A DNA stretch of 64,000 nucleotides, taken from Sacculina carcini. Its lineage: Eukaryota > Arthropoda > Thecostraca > Sacculinidae. Shown here piece by piece: positions 39,085-51,743 of the stretch (position 1 is its first letter; each line of letters opens with the position of its first letter). The notes under the pieces were generated by a model, which had not been told where the DNA came from, ran no database searches, and saw only the letters and a list, made by a program, of their open reading frames with translations. Location: the NCBI GenBank assembly GCA_916048095.2, contig OU696576.1:4068548-4132547 (forward strand), given 5' to 3'. The translations under genes and the position numbers were made by a program.

Positions 39085-41970
39085 TTGTCTGCCACTCTCT
39101 CTTCTCCTTCGCTTGCCTCCACTTCTCTTTCCACCATTCCTTCAATTTATATTGGCCTACAAAACATTCGCTCAGCCCGCAACAAATCCTCACTAATTTC
39201 TTATCTCTTGTCTCACCACAACCTTTCTATTCTGTTTCTCACTGAGACATGGCTTCTTCACTGCGATGTGCCAGTGTTTTTGGCCCAACTCCCATCATCC
39301 TACAACCTAATGCATGTCTGTCGCTCCTCCTCAAATTCTTCTGAAACTTTGGGTGGCGGTGTCGGCGTTATTTTTAATTTTTCTCTAGGTATTTCCTTAC
39401 TTTCTGAACTTTCATTCACATCAGTGTCATTTGAGTACATCGCTACGTCTCTGTTTCTGCCTGCGTCGCCTAAGCTGGGCCTACTGCTTGTCTACCGCCA
39501 TAATAACCCAGGCTCATCTTCTCAATTTATCTCTGACTTTGACACCCTTATTTCGTATTTTTTCCAACATTTTCACGATAATTTTATTATTCTTGGGGAC
39601 TTTAATTTCTGGGTGGACTGTCCCCTATCACAGCCCTATGCTTCTGATTTTCTTTCTTTACTTGATTCTTGGGGTCTTTCTGTTATGAATTCGGGTATTA
39701 CTCATACTTCAGGCCACACTCTCGATCTTCTCATTTGTACAGCTTCATCCGCAAATTTAATTCTTCCCGGTCTGCTTACTTTCCCACCTGATGCCACCAC
39801 ATCCGATCATAGCCTCATTTCATTTGCTTTAAAACATCACAAACTGGCTTCTACACACTCACCAAAAACCTACTATGCACGAGATTACAGTAACTTCGAC
39901 TCTTCCTATTTCTCTCTCCTCGTTTCTTCTTCTCTCTCTCCCACTATCTACAATTGTATACCCCCTTCAGCCATCTCACACTTCATAAATGAATCTTTGT
40001 GTAATATTAATGAGGTTCTGTTCCCCCTGCGCCACCGCGTGATAAAGTCCTCTGTCTCGCCACTTCCGTGGTTAAATTCGGACTTACGCCACTTACGTGC
40101 AGAGACCCGTGCCCATGAACGACGTTGGCGCCAATTTCGCACTGAGTCCAACTGGCTGGCTTTTTGTGACTCTCGCAATACTTTTCTTTCCTCTCTCGAT
40201 CTTACAAAATCTGTATATTATAAAGATAAGCTTTCATCCCGCTCAAATTCTTCTGACTCCAGCTGGTAAACCCTGAAATCTATCACCGGTTTTTCCAAAT
40301 CGGCTCCTTGCTCTATTTCTGCGTCATGTTTTTCATCTTTTTTCTGCGATAAACTTATCTTGGCCAGATCAAAGCTTCCTTCATCCTCCCTTCCTCTAAC
40401 TTTTTCGTCCTCAAATACTTCCCTCGATGCCTTCTCACCTATCACACCTGCGATGACAATCAAGCTTCTAACTAAGCTACAAAAATCCAGGTGCCCCTCT
40501 GATCCAATCAACTTTCGTGTCCTCTCTGACTCCATCTTTCTGCTTGCTCCTGTGCTTACCCATCTTGTAAATACTTCTTTTCTTCATGGTAATTTCCTAG
40601 CATCTAAACACGCCATCGTCTCACCTATTCTCAAAAAACCCTCCCTTGAATCCTCCATCCCCAGCAATTTCAGACCTATTTCTTTGCTTCCTCTTCCTTC
40701 CAAGCTTCTTGAAGCTGCCATCCTTCCTCAGCTCCGCCCTTGCATATATTCGGCCCTAGATCTATGTCAATCTGGTTTCGTTTCCGGATACTCAACTGAA
40801 ACTCTGCTCCTCTCTCTGCTTAATGATATACTTGCTTCTTTTTCTGTGGGTAATTCTGTGCTTTTCATTTCGCTTGACTTTTCTTCCGCTTTTGACCTTG
40901 TGAACCACTCTATCCTCCGCCAGGATCTACGGCATGCCGGTCATTCTTCCTCCGCGCTGTCTCTATTGTCATCCTATCTTGCTGATCGGTCGTTTTCGGT
41001 ACGCTGTAACTCTGAATATTCATCTTCTTCTCCCATTATTTCGGGTGTTCCCCAAGGCTCTCTTCTCGGTCCTCTTTTGTTTAATCTTTATGTTTCTTCT
41101 CTTTGTCCGATCCTCTGCACCTATCCTATATCTTTCCACATTTATGCGGATGATATCCAAATTTACTTCCCCTTTTCGTCTTCTAACAGTTATCTCATTG
41201 ACCAACTTCTATCCAACATAGCTGCCTGGGCGACCTCCAGAGATCTCCTCTTGAATCCCGATAAGACAGAGTATATTTTAGTTCACCCTCCTAGGATATC
41301 TCCGAACTGTCTGCATTTGTCCCTCTCCTCTCATATTCGTAGTTTGGGCATTGTCTTTGATCCTTCACTCGACTTCTCCAAGCATCTTTCAAACCTTACC
41401 CGATCCTGTCGATTCATCTTGCGCCAACTCTACCCTATACGCCGACACATCGACGAATCGTCTGCACTGCTTCTTGTTAATTCCTATATCTTCTCCCGTC
41501 TCGACTATTGCAATTCTCTATTTTTTCACCTACCTCAAAAATCTCTTCGATGCCTTCAGTCAATCATTAACCTTTCCTGTCGATTCGTTTTGCGTCTTCC
41601 ACCTAGGACACCTACCTCTGTACATATTCGGCAACTAGGCTGGCTGCCAGTCCCTTCGAGGATCCATCATAAGCTTTGCTGTCTTGTATATAAACTTCTT
41701 CACTCGCCTTCTCCTCCTTCCTACTTACTTACCCTCCTACATTGCAGCGAGCGACCTTCCAGTCGTCGTCCTGTACCTCTTGTTTCTCCTCCTGCTCTTC
41801 ATGAGTCAAGCTGGTCAGCCAAATCATTCTACTTTTCTGCTCCCCGTCTTTACAATCAACTTCCTTCTCATGTCCTGGAGCAAAAATCATACTCCTCATT
41901 CTCTTCTACTCTGCAAAATGTTTTGCTATCTTTGCCCACACCTCTAACTCCTCCATTCCGACAGCACTAA
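39085..41970 (+). pseudogene. LINE (iv) ORF2: AP endonuclease and RT, one stop
   Basis: Frame 1 is open apart from one TAA at 40267-40269. Endonuclease: IGLQNIRSARNKS (Asn), FLTETWLL (Glu), LGGGVGVIF, ILGDFNFWVD (Asp and Asn), SDHSLISF (His). Linker: SPLPWLNSDLRHLRAETRA. RT: NFRPISLLPLPSKLLEAAIL, SLDFSSAFDLVNHSIL (first catalytic Asp), SGVPQGSLLGPLLFNLYVSS, FHIYADDIQIYF (catalytic YADD), LNPDKTEYILV. C-terminal: FSRLDYCNSLFFH and LGWLPVPSRI. No in-frame ATG precedes the endonuclease after the ORF1 stop, so translation may depend on reinitiation or the start is lost. The L2/CR1 assignment rests on these blocks. Confidence 0.85.
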
Positions 41971-42245
41971 ATCTTGTTCTCTCTACATTCGTTTTTCTTG
42001 GTTACCAGTGTTAATCTATGATGTGATGTGTGATGTGATGTATGTTACTGTCTAAGATATTTCTTTTGCTGTTTTATACTCGTTTTTCTCTTTTTCATCA
42101 TGTGTATTATTTTTGATGGCTCATTTATTTTCCATATATGAGCTAATACTCCTTTATATTGTTCGCACCAGTTTTACTCTTTTACGCGCCTCTGCTCTAC
42201 TTGGCGCTATATCAAATACATGTTTGTTTGTTTGTTTGTTTGTTT

Positions 42246-42710
42246 AGCTCAGCCTCATCTTGATTTTCACAAGGAGCCTTGGGATTCCACATATGCGAAG
42301 ACACTATCACATTTGAATGTTCTTCAGAAACGTTTCGTTCGAATAATTGGTCAAATAAAATACAGCGATCTACCAAACCATACTTTGAGATTTACATTAT
42401 ATTACCGCTGGTAAAAATAGCCCAATTACACACATCGTTATTCATGTACAGATTATGCAGCAATATTCTTCCGGATATATTACAACTAATTTCCGAATCG
42501 AGCCGGACATATCCGAAGAAGTTCAAGATAATTTTTTGCCAGAACACGAGATAGATGGTTTAGCAATTCTAAATGTCGGTTCGGTAATTTTTAATTTCAT
42601 TGCAGGTATCAAAATCTGGAACGCAATTGGCGATGACAGCAAGCAATGTGCAGGCATGAAAATATTTAAAAGGTATTTAGATTATAATGTAGCGTCATTT
42701 AGACGATAAT
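42246..42710 (+). pseudogene. LINE 3' fragment of a different family
   Basis: Immediately after the (TTTG)n tail, the sequence encodes ending pieces of a jockey/CR1-like RT: TLSHLNVLQKRFVRIIGQIK, then KIAQLHTSLFMYRLCSNILP, and a terminal KIWNAIGDDSKQCAGMKIFKRYL. Frames change near 42414 and 42555. It abuts LINE (iv), which may have inserted into this older copy. Confidence 0.6.
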
Positions 42711-43277
42711 GTAAAATGCGTATTACGAATACACCACTACAATGCATAGTAATGTAGGAAACCAGTCAGTTTGTGATGTGATCGAGTGGTGATCTTACAT
42801 ATATCTCACGTTTATGATGATTCTTGATTATCCGTATTGATGTTGATATGATTTTCTGTATTTATGATTTTCCGTATTTATGTTTTTCCGTATTGGTGTA
42901 TTAGACTCAGATATATAAGTCATGTGGCTTCATGAGCCTCCGTGTCATGTATATTTATTAAATAATATATTTTTATGAAATCTGCGAGACATGTGCATAA
43001 ATACGAGATATGATGGTGATGATATTGAATGTAATGGAAAAAGCGATATACCAGTCCAAGAAAAGAAAAACCGGCAAAATTTCATCATGGTCTACCAGGG
43101 GAAAAACGAGTTGAAAATCAAGTATTGAAAACGATAATGAAATAAGCACGGTAAAAGTTTTTGTTCAAACGAAACAGATACAATTCCGCGTGTTATCCTA
43201 TGCTCACAACAGCTGCGATGTTTTGCTATCGGCACGTAGACTATTTGAAGTTTTTGAGTTCGTCTGCTGCAACTCAC
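42711..43277. other. non-coding
   Basis: Contains an irregular tandem of TTTTCCGTATTTATG-like words at 42815-42900. No gene supported. Confidence 0.3.
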
Positions 43278-43465
43278 GTGTCTTGCCGTAGGGCCTGGCA
43301 ATGGCCGGTGAAGCCGCCGCCGGTGAGCTGATCTCTGCAGCTATTGTTGTGTGCTGCCTGGGCGCCGCAATTGTGTGTGTTGCGCCATTTGTCTGCTGCG
43401 TCACGCCGCCGCCACCACCACTGACGCCAGCAGCGGGAGCGGGACGGCTTTGTGAGACTGCGTTT
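43278..43465 (-). CDS. candidate host exon A, Ala/Gly/Ser-rich
   Basis: On the minus strand the acceptor ATTTTATTTACAG precedes a 188-nt open segment that ends at GACAC|GTGAGTTG, a strong donor. The frame reads NAVSQSRPAPAAGVSGGGGG near the start, then THTIAAPRQHTTIAAEISS and PAIARPYGKT. It starts in phase 2 and ends in phase 1. The block is G+C-rich within A+T-rich DNA, lies outside transposons and is on the same strand as the other exon candidates. Its exit phase does not match the 22.26 kb acceptor directly, so an intervening exon may exist. Function unknown. Confidence 0.5.
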
Positions 43466-43984
43466 CTGTAAATAAAATGTATTGCACTGTTCAAACACAA
43501 CATCCCACACTGCACGACAAATTAACTGGCGCTATCTGTCTGTCTGTCTCCCAGAGTGTTTGTGTGTCCGTGTGTGTGCACGTGTGTGTGCATGTATGTG
43601 TGTGTGCGTATAGTCTGCACGTTTTGCTCCGTGAATAAATTGGCGAACGGGCTAATAGGAGATCGATAGTAGGCAGTATTCAGTGTTCTACTCGCTGAAT
43701 TATGCGCGCCACAGAAATAAGCCTGCCTCCGGAGAATTTGAGTAAAGCCAGTTGCACAGAATTCGTGCCAAATCATAAATAGAGCAGCAGTTGTCTATGT
43801 ACAACACCTAAGCCTCGTAATACAGGTATCACGGCATTGGTTATCTGATATGCAAAACAGGGATGAGATATTTGTACAGTACGAGATATGTACAGTGATA
43901 TTTTCGTGTATTCAGCTCAATGCAGTGAGGTACGCTAGCCAATATCACACTTGGTGCAATATCATACACACACACACACACACA

Positions 43985-44021
<37 letters not shown>

Positions 44022-44611
44022 AGAGACACACAATAAGACCATGAATCCCTGATGGGACAAACGCCGCTCTTGTACAAATGCAACGGTAATGAAAGTCAGC
44101 TCGATTCAATGATGCATGAACAGACACGCTCTACTGGCTGCCACAATAAACAGTTCGGTATGGTTGATGCAATGAAGCAAGAATAGCATGCATTGAAGTG
44201 TGTGCGTATTTGGACAAACCATCGCAAACAATGCAATAAAATACAAATGAATCGTGTGTTTCTTGAAAACTACGCCGTGACGAAAAACTGTGTTATTCCA
44301 TGAAAAGGTTATGCAACGCAGAGCAGCTCTAGGGCTTTAGCTTAAGACCAACTGGAAAGCGTATAGAAAAAAGATGGCGAAGCGAAGGAAAAAATTTGAG
44401 AGTAAAAGAACGATTCCACTATTGAGTAATGCCATATTACACTCAACACATTATCTCTATTTACAAGGCACTGCGAATTATAAGAACATCAATTATCATA
44501 ACAATCATCCATGTAGGAAAATACAACATAATCCTGTTGTGGAACAGCTGAGACCATTCAAGTATAAATAATAAGGCACAGAAAACAAGCGTCGCTCAGT
44601 ATTCTTAAAAC
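43466..44611. other. non-coding with microsatellites
   Basis: TGTG-rich tract at 43555-43605 and (CA)n at 43966-44016. A short ATG-initiated basic frame at 44374-44571 (MAKRRKKFESKRT...) has no recognisable domain and is not called a gene. Confidence 0.4.
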
Positions 44612-47598
44612 ATCTATCTATATATATATTAAAGAGATCCTCTGTGTGTGTGTGTGTGTGTGTGTGTGTCTGTGTGTGTATCTGTCTGTCCCACCCTTCT
44701 TGGTCCATTTTCTATCAGCTGCTACTCGGTCATCACTTGGTGTACTCGCTAACAATTCATACCATCATGTTGGAAATTTTCTTGTCTACACTGTAGGCTA
44801 AATTTTTAATTTTTAAAATAAAACCAAAAACAGTTAAAGCGGTGAAAAGACAAAAAGAACCCTGAAAAATGGGAAAATTTTGGTCAATTTTCTGAAGCCT
44901 ACTCTTCCCAAACCAGCAATGGTACAACTATAAAAATTATACCACTGTGTAGAAAATTTTCAGTTCTACTCAACAAGCTATAATTCATACCCAAAAAATA
45001 ATAACCAAAAAATGAATTTAAAACATGTAAAATGGAAAAAAATTCAATCAACATTCAAAATTTTATTTATACTCCACGCGTCCGATTTTCTATACTTTTT
45101 TCTCTATTTCTCAAAACCTAATTATCACACATCTAAATAAATAATACCATCATGCTGGGAATTTTGTTCTCTACAACACGGTATAATTTTTAATTTTCCA
45201 AAGTGTATTAAAAAAGTTACGGCGGTGTGAAGTGTAAATGACAAAGTCAAAAAGGCAAAATTAGCACACAAAAACGTGAATATTTTGGTCAATATTTCGC
45301 TATCTATTCCTCATAAACCAGCAATGGTACAGCTATAAAATTATACTATTGTGTAGATAATTCTGTATTCTACAAGAAAAGTTATAATTTATACCCACAA
45401 ATGATGAAAAAAACGTGTAAAATTGGCAAAATTCTTAAATACATCCAAAATTACACTTGAGCACCGGGTGACTAAAATTAATTCATTTTTCTACTATTTC
45501 TCAGTAACTATTTGTTACACATAAAAATAAATTATACCATCGTGCTAGAAATCTTTTATACGGTTTCTACAATACGGTATAATTTGTAATTTTCCAAAGT
45601 GTATCTGAAGGAAGTTACAGCGGTGTAAAGTCAAAAGCACATATTTCCAATTTGACAGCTATTATGCGCACTTGCACTACGCACACAGGAATATACACCG
45701 ATTAAATTTCACTGAAGCCCAATCGCAATTCAGAATGCATCATATTAGCTCCAAGCATGGATGGTGTGGTTATATTGGGTACAGTTTAATTAATGCTACA
45801 CTATACTGAATAGAAAGACTTTATTGTCCTCAATATTTACACATGAATTGTTCCGCCCGACGGGCGGGTAAAATACTACTGAGAACAAAGTTAACTACTC
45901 GAGTTGCATAAGGATATGGGTTGTAATATCATGCAATGCCAACTATATGAATATGCTGTTTTAGCGGACGCATAAATCTGGAATTATAGAGATGACAGAA
46001 GGTTTCATTGTTTTGATAGTGTTACACTTCTGAATTGCTACACACGAAGGATGGGTGTGAACTTGAGCAGTGTTGAGGAAAAAACATCGTCAATAATTAA
46101 AACAAGAATTTATAAATTTATATTTTTCTATTGGACAAGATTTTTGCTTTTTGATTCATTATATTCTATTTATAGTTCCGCACGACGGGCGGGTTTAAAT
46201 ACGAGGCAGTTCGAGGGAAAATATTTTGTCACATCTAAAATAATAACATTCACATTTAGACTTTCTATTGGTTAAGACTTTTGATGGGTTTACTTTTTCT
46301 TTTTTAATTTCTAATCATTTTTTCTTAATTCAATATTCATTTTACTTTATTTATTGTTCTGCACAAAGGGCTGGGTTTAATGCTAGATGGTGATGTTCAG
46401 TTATAAATATATTTTGAAAACACTATGATAAAAAAATCAGTAATTTTTCATTGTTTTGTGTCAGAGTTCTGAATTATTCAGCACGACGGGAAGGTTTAAA
46501 TAGGATTTTTTTCTGGGTTTACTCTTTTCTTTATTAATTCATATTTATTTTCTCTTATGAATTGAATACAAATTTAATATTATGAACTGTTTCGCACGAC
46601 GGGGGGGTTTACATGCTAGAATTTTCATTGTTTCGTACGTGTTAGTGTTCTGAAATATTCCGCACGACGTGTAGGTTTAAATATGAGGTGGATTAAGGGA
46701 TAATATTTTGTCAAATTTATAATTAAAATATTCACATTTAGTTTTCATTGGTGAACGTATTTACAGGTTAAATTTTTTGCTTTTTAATTTTTATACAGTT
46801 TAGTCTATGGATTGAATATGCATTATATTTTATGAATTGTTGAGCACGACGGGCGGGTTTCAATATGACGCGGGTTAAAGGAAAATATGTTGTCAAAATA
46901 AAAATAAAAATAATTAAGTATAGACTTTTCAATTGAGTAAGATTTTAATGAGTATATCTTTTTTCTTATTTAATTTGCAATATGTTTATGAATAAAATAT
47001 GAATTTCATTTTATGAATTGCTCCGCACAACTGGCGGGTTTCAATGCTAGACGGTGATGTTAAGTTATGAAAATATTTTGGAAACATTATGATGAAAAAG
47101 TGTAGTCATTTTTCATTCTTTCGTGTCTGAGTTCTGAATTATTCAGCACGACGGGCATGTATAAATATGAGGCGGTTTAGGCAAACTATTTTGTGAAAAT
47201 AAATATGAAAATAAATAAACTTAGACTTTTTTATGGGTTTACTCCACTCTTTTTTAATTCATATTCATTTTCTCTTATGAATTGAATACAAATTTAATAG
47301 TATGAACTGTTTCGCTCGACGGGCGGGTTTACATGCTAGAATTTTCATTGTTTGTTACATGTTTGTGTTCTGAATTATTCCGCACAATGGGTGGGTTTAT
47401 ATATGAGGCGGGTTGAGGGAAAATATTATGTCAAAATAAAAATAAAAATATTCACACTTGGACTTTCCTATTGAGTAAGACACTTATGAGTTTTAATTTT
47501 CTTTTTTAATTTGGAATATTTATTATGAATATGAATTTTTATGAGTATTAATTCCATTTTATGAATTCATCCGCACAACGGGCGGGTTTTAATGCTAG
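44612..47598 (+). mobile_element. Helentron-like hairpin-array element, copy B (most complete)
   Basis: About 3 kb. The 5' end TATATATATTAAAGAGATCC is followed by (TG)n/(CTGT)n and CCCACCCTTCTTGGTCCATT, then a roughly 1.2 kb body with repeated GGCGGTGTAAAGTCAAA words. A perfect hairpin CCGCCCGACGGGCGG lies at 45854-45868, followed by about 11 hairpins at roughly 46176, 46365, 46486, 46592, 46663, 46844, 47023, 47150, 47317, 47389 and 47575. The last is followed by AATGCTAG (47591-47598), after which a new 5' end starts at once. Hairpin then CTAG is the Helitron/Helentron 3' signature. No Rep/helicase ORF. Confidence 0.6.
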
Positions 47599-48273
47599 TA
47601 TATATATAAAAGAGATCATATGTGTGTGTGTCTGTCTGTCCCACCATCCTTGGTCCATTTTTCTACCAGCTATTACTCGGTAACCACTCGGTGTACCCGC
47701 TAACAATTTACACCATCATGCGGGAAATTTTCTTGTCTACACGATAGGCTCCATTTTAAATTTGAAAAGTAGAACCAAAAAAAGTATAGCGGTGTAAAGA
47801 CAAAATGAGGCCTGAGTTCCAAAATATTCAGCAGGACGGGCAGGTTTAAATATGAGGCGGTTTAGGCAAACAATTTTGTCGAAATAATATGAAAATATAG
47901 AAATTTAGACTTTTTATGGGTTTACTCTTTTCTTTATTAATTCATATTTATTTTATCTTATGAATTGAATACAAATTTAATAGTATGAATTGTTCCGCAC
48001 GACGGGCGGGTTTACATGCTAGAATTTTCATTGTTTGTTACGTGTTTGTGTTCTGAATTATTCCGCACGACGGGTAGGTTCAAATATGAGGCGGATTGAG
48101 GAATAATATTTTGTCAAATTTAAAATAAAAATATTCATATGTAGAGTTCTTAATTGGTGAACCTTACAGGTTAAAATTTTTGCTTTTTAATTTGTATTTA
48201 GTTTATTTTATGGATTGAATATGAATTTTACTTTATGAATTGTTCAGCACGACGGGCGGGTTCAAATCTATAT

Positions 48274-48274
<1 letters not shown>
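47599..48274 (+). mobile_element. Helentron-like unit C, head-to-tail after B
   Basis: Starts TATATATAAAAGAGATCATA and the same TGTCTGTCCCACC/TTGGTCCATT segment as B, then jumps by internal deletion (near 47815) to array sequence with hairpins near 47834, 47996, 48064 and 48245. It ends at a (TA)n tract. It parallels 20030-20400. Confidence 0.6.

Positions 48275-48360
<86 letters not shown>
48275..48360. repeat. (TA)n microsatellite
   Basis: Almost pure TA repeat of about 85 bp between units C and D. Confidence 0.9.
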
Positions 48361-48363
<3 letters not shown>

Positions 48364-48813
48364 TTTATGAATATATACAAAAAATTATCTACCTGTCTGT
48401 GTATGTATGCTTGAATATGAGGTGATATAATTGCGCAGGTTCAATGGTATAGATCAGGGGCTTCAAACGCAAACGAAGCGATGGCTCAACTTTATGAAAT
48501 AAAAATGTCCCGCGGGCAGCAGCTATAGACAATAAAACGCTCAATTTCACCGTATAGAATGAATTCATATACAAAACTGATGGATTTAACTTCAAGATCC
48601 AGAACGGATCGTGTTCGAGTTCTGAATTATTCCGCACGTCGGGCGGGTTTAAATATGATGTGGGCTGAGTGAAAATATTTTGTCAAAATAAAATTAAAAA
48701 AATGAAATTTAGAATTTTCAATTGATTAAAGTTTTTATGAGTTTACCTTATTTATTTTTTAATTGGCAATATTTTTATGAATTGTTCCGCACAACGGGCG
48801 GGTTTTAATGCAT
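48361..48813 (+). mobile_element. Helentron-like unit D
   Basis: Copy of 20401-20800, with hairpins near 48635 and 48788 and the 3' sequence GGGCGGGTTTTAATGCATA, in which the terminal CTAG is replaced by CATA. Confidence 0.55.
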
Positions 48814-48911
48814 ACAAATAAACATAAATACACATAACATATCGAAGTCGCCCGCAAATTCCTGACTTCAACCATACATCTTTGATCATAGATCATAGAT
48901 CATCATAGATC

Positions 48912-49284
48912 TTTGGCCACAGCGATCACAGAGTGCCCATTCTCCAACAGAGTTATACCACGAGCTTTCTCTTCAATTCTAAGTTTCTTTCGACCCATGG
49001 TGTGCAGCTTGAATAAAGTTGCAATTCACCAAACTTTCAACAAATTACACAAAAAGGTAACCAAAACTAGCCCAACACTACCAAACCCACAACACGACCA
49101 CAAATGATTACAATAGTTTATCTGGGTGGCAAACGCTAGTTTAGGAGGTAGACATGAAGTATCAAACCAATAATTTTGTCTCGATCGTTTATCATCACTG
49201 GGGCACGTGAAGTATTGCGCGGAGGTACTCCGTGTAAAGTTTTTTCTTGCCACCGAGATGTAAAGATTTTTTTTGCCGGCACTG
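48912..49284 (-). mobile_element. Tc1-like transposon, 5' part
   Basis: On the minus strand the end CAGTGCCGGCAAAAAAAATC starts at 49284 and is preceded by the TA target at 49285-49286. Two similar AAAGTTTTTTCTTGCC-type repeats occur within 60 bp, as in IR/DR-type ends. An ATG at 48998 opens MGRKKLRIEEKARGITLLEN followed by GHSVIAVAK, the first helix-turn-helix of a Tc1 transposase. The frame dies near 48912 in a TCATAGA repeat, so the catalytic domain and the 3' end are missing. Confidence 0.7.
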
Positions 49285-49489
49285 TATTTCGGGAGAGCAC
49301 TGTTGTAGTGGGGGTGCCACAGTGGATGATTGGTTTCGTCTGGCCGACATTCTGCCGAGAGCACGGGTCTGATGAATACCGTAACTAGCACCGTACACAT
49401 ATGAATGCAATGCGCTTTAAACACATGATAGCGGCTGCCTGGTCGCCATACACTGCAGGTGCACTATTTGCTTTCGTGTCAGTCTTTCC

Positions 49490-50400
49490 TACATCTCAAG
49501 ACCACCTTGTTAAAGCATATGCAGTCAGTGCGCACCCACCAAATATGCGTGCCTGTGCGTGAGTGTATACGTATGAGTGTATGCGTGTGTGGATTTGAGT
49601 AGACACACGAACACACCTTGTGTATGCGTGTATGCATGCATGAGTGCTTGTATGTGTGCGTGTGTGCGTGTGTGCGTGCGTGTGTATGTTTTGGCTGCGT
49701 GCCGAGCGTGTTAGGAAAATGGGTAGGAGAAACGGTGGATGTGTGAGGAGGGCGTGAGGGAGTTTAGCAGCATCCATTAGATGCCAGTGCAAATACACCA
49801 GCACACACACACACACGCAAGCATATATATACGCACACGTGAACACATACACACATACACAGGATTGAGTCTGCATGTGCGTTTGTGGGTGTGCGTTCGA
49901 CAGCAACAAGCCGACACATACATGCATACACATACATACACAGATACATACACACATACATAGATACACATACATATATACACATAAATACACAGACACA
50001 CACACATACATACACATACACACACCCAGAGAGCGACAGACACACACAATGGACTCATATATGGCCAACTGCCAAAATCATTGCACATAATATTAGCTGG
50101 ATTAACCATATGCGCTTACAATACATACACACACAAACACACACAAGCACAAACACATACACTCACACACATATACATAAACGCACACACACACACAAAC
50201 TGTGGCAAAGTGGCAGAAGTGATCAATATTAATACACGCAAAACCCGGGCGAATTTAACGAGCAATAAATTAGAATTAAACAGCAGTCAATGTTGCTAGG
50301 CCAGTATGTGCGTGTGTATGTGTGTGTGTGCGTGCGTGTGTGTGTATGTTAACGTATGTGTGCGTGCGTGTGTGCGTGTGGAAGTTTTTCTATGGAATCG
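49490..50400. repeat. GT/CA-rich microsatellite district
   Basis: Interspersed TG-rich (49545-49690), CA-rich (49795-50190) and TG-rich (50305-50385) tracts. The long open frames on both strands are products of the repeat (Cys-Val or Thr-His runs). Alternating purine-pyrimidine DNA of this sort can adopt Z-form. No gene supported. Confidence 0.7.
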
Positions 50401-51421
50401 TACGTATATCTAGGGTACACAATATTAAATTATCTACGAAAACGTAGCAAGGATGGCATAGGCTGTGTCATTATAGCAGTGGCTACACACATGCCAATAT
50501 GCAGATTTCAATGCATGGTGAGCTGAAGGTGATATGTGGGTCATAGACCCCCCTTGGGGCCATGTGATTGTTTTGATGGGTCATAGGACCAAATTAAAAA
50601 CATGGGGGTCACCATGTTTTCTCACGGGCCACGAAAAATGCATGTTGAAAGTTGATCCCATTCACATTTTCGATGTTGTACATTTCAATCATGTGGCCCG
50701 CCGATGTCTGTGTCAGGTTTTGTATGGTTCAAATCACGTGGTTTAAACCATGGTTTAAACTATATTTTTTAAACCATGTTTTTTTTTAAAAAGGCAGATT
50801 TTCCTAAGCCTTGGTTTTAATATGCAATTTTTTTCCAAAAATGGTTTTCAATGAAGCTAACAATAATATAGAGAGAACTGTATTAATATAAAACTGATAT
50901 AATTAACACGAAAAATATATGTATATTTCTACCAGTGCGTCGCTCTAACACGTATTTATAAATCTATGCATGTATTTCTGGTTAGATAATTATGAATATA
51001 TATCTAATATATCACACTCACATTTGTGTTCTGTTACATATTGAATACACATCAAATATGTGGGTAACACATAGGACGCAATCAACAACAATTATGAGGA
51101 GAGCAGCCGCAGGAAAATGTGACATCAGTCGGAAGACTGTGATGTCCACCGACATTGCCCATTGAGAATGTGATGTGCACCGACATGATCATGAGCAAAC
51201 ATTGCCGTGTTTTCATGTGCAAACACTTCATGGTCTGAAAAACCGCTTGTTATCTAGAGACACGCTAGGCCACGCCTCTTTTGTACCAATGACTACAGCA
51301 TAAAATGTCTTATATAGGAAAGAGCCTGTGGGCAAAGTCAGTTGAGGTTGCACTGCAGATTTGCGCGTTCAGAGTTCAGTGTATACTGAGCTAAACTGCA
51401 AAAGAGGGTGTCTGGTGCGTT

Positions 51422-51610
51422 ATGACTGGACGAAAACCTGATCCAGTTTTGGCAAATTTTAAGAGAGAAAGCATACCGGGTAGAAAAGGTTATCGTATTG
51501 TATGTAATCGATGTGGACTTAATGAGAAAAGGAGGCCTGTTAGAATGAAAAAGCACTGGGAAACTTGTAGAGAAGAGGGTATCAACTATCAGCATGGAGC
51601 AAGCACTTGA
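51422..51610 (+). pseudogene. BED-type zinc finger of hAT transposase
   Basis: ATG-initiated 62-residue frame: MTGRKPDPVLANFKRES, then CNRCGLNEKRRPVRMKKHWETC, which has the CxxC...HxxxC arrangement of a BED-like DNA-binding finger. The stop is at 51608-51610. In hAT transposases this domain lies N-terminal to the RNase H-like core, which is missing here. Confidence 0.65.
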
Positions 51611-51743
51611 ATGGTCCAGAAACGTGGACAAAAACAGGAAAAAATAATTGAGAATGGTCGGACCTGGATTCGCGCCATTTGGAGAGAAACGTGAATGAAC
51701 AGGTTGATAGGGTCACTGATGTAGTCGGGGAACGATATCCTCA

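Larger units (their letters stand above)
37795..42245 (+). mobile_element. L2-like LINE (iv), near full length
   Basis: About 4.45 kb: a short G+C-richer leader, ORF1 (37903-39046, one internal TAG), ORF2 (39085-41970, one internal TAA), a roughly 230-bp 3' UTR, the motif GGCGCTATATCAAATACATG at 42203-42222, and a (TTTG)n tail to 42245 instead of the (GTT)n tail of its relatives. It is the best-preserved autonomous-type element in the window. Confidence 0.9.

Noticed and set aside
38853-39137. Minus-strand Glu/Arg-rich ORF over LINE (iv)
   Set aside because: Antisense of the pyrimidine-rich LINE leader to ORF2; no independent support.
49496-50068. 190-aa Cys/Val-rich minus-strand protein
   Set aside because: It is the translation of TG/CA microsatellites; similar frames appear at 44083, 54425, 60772 and 61692.
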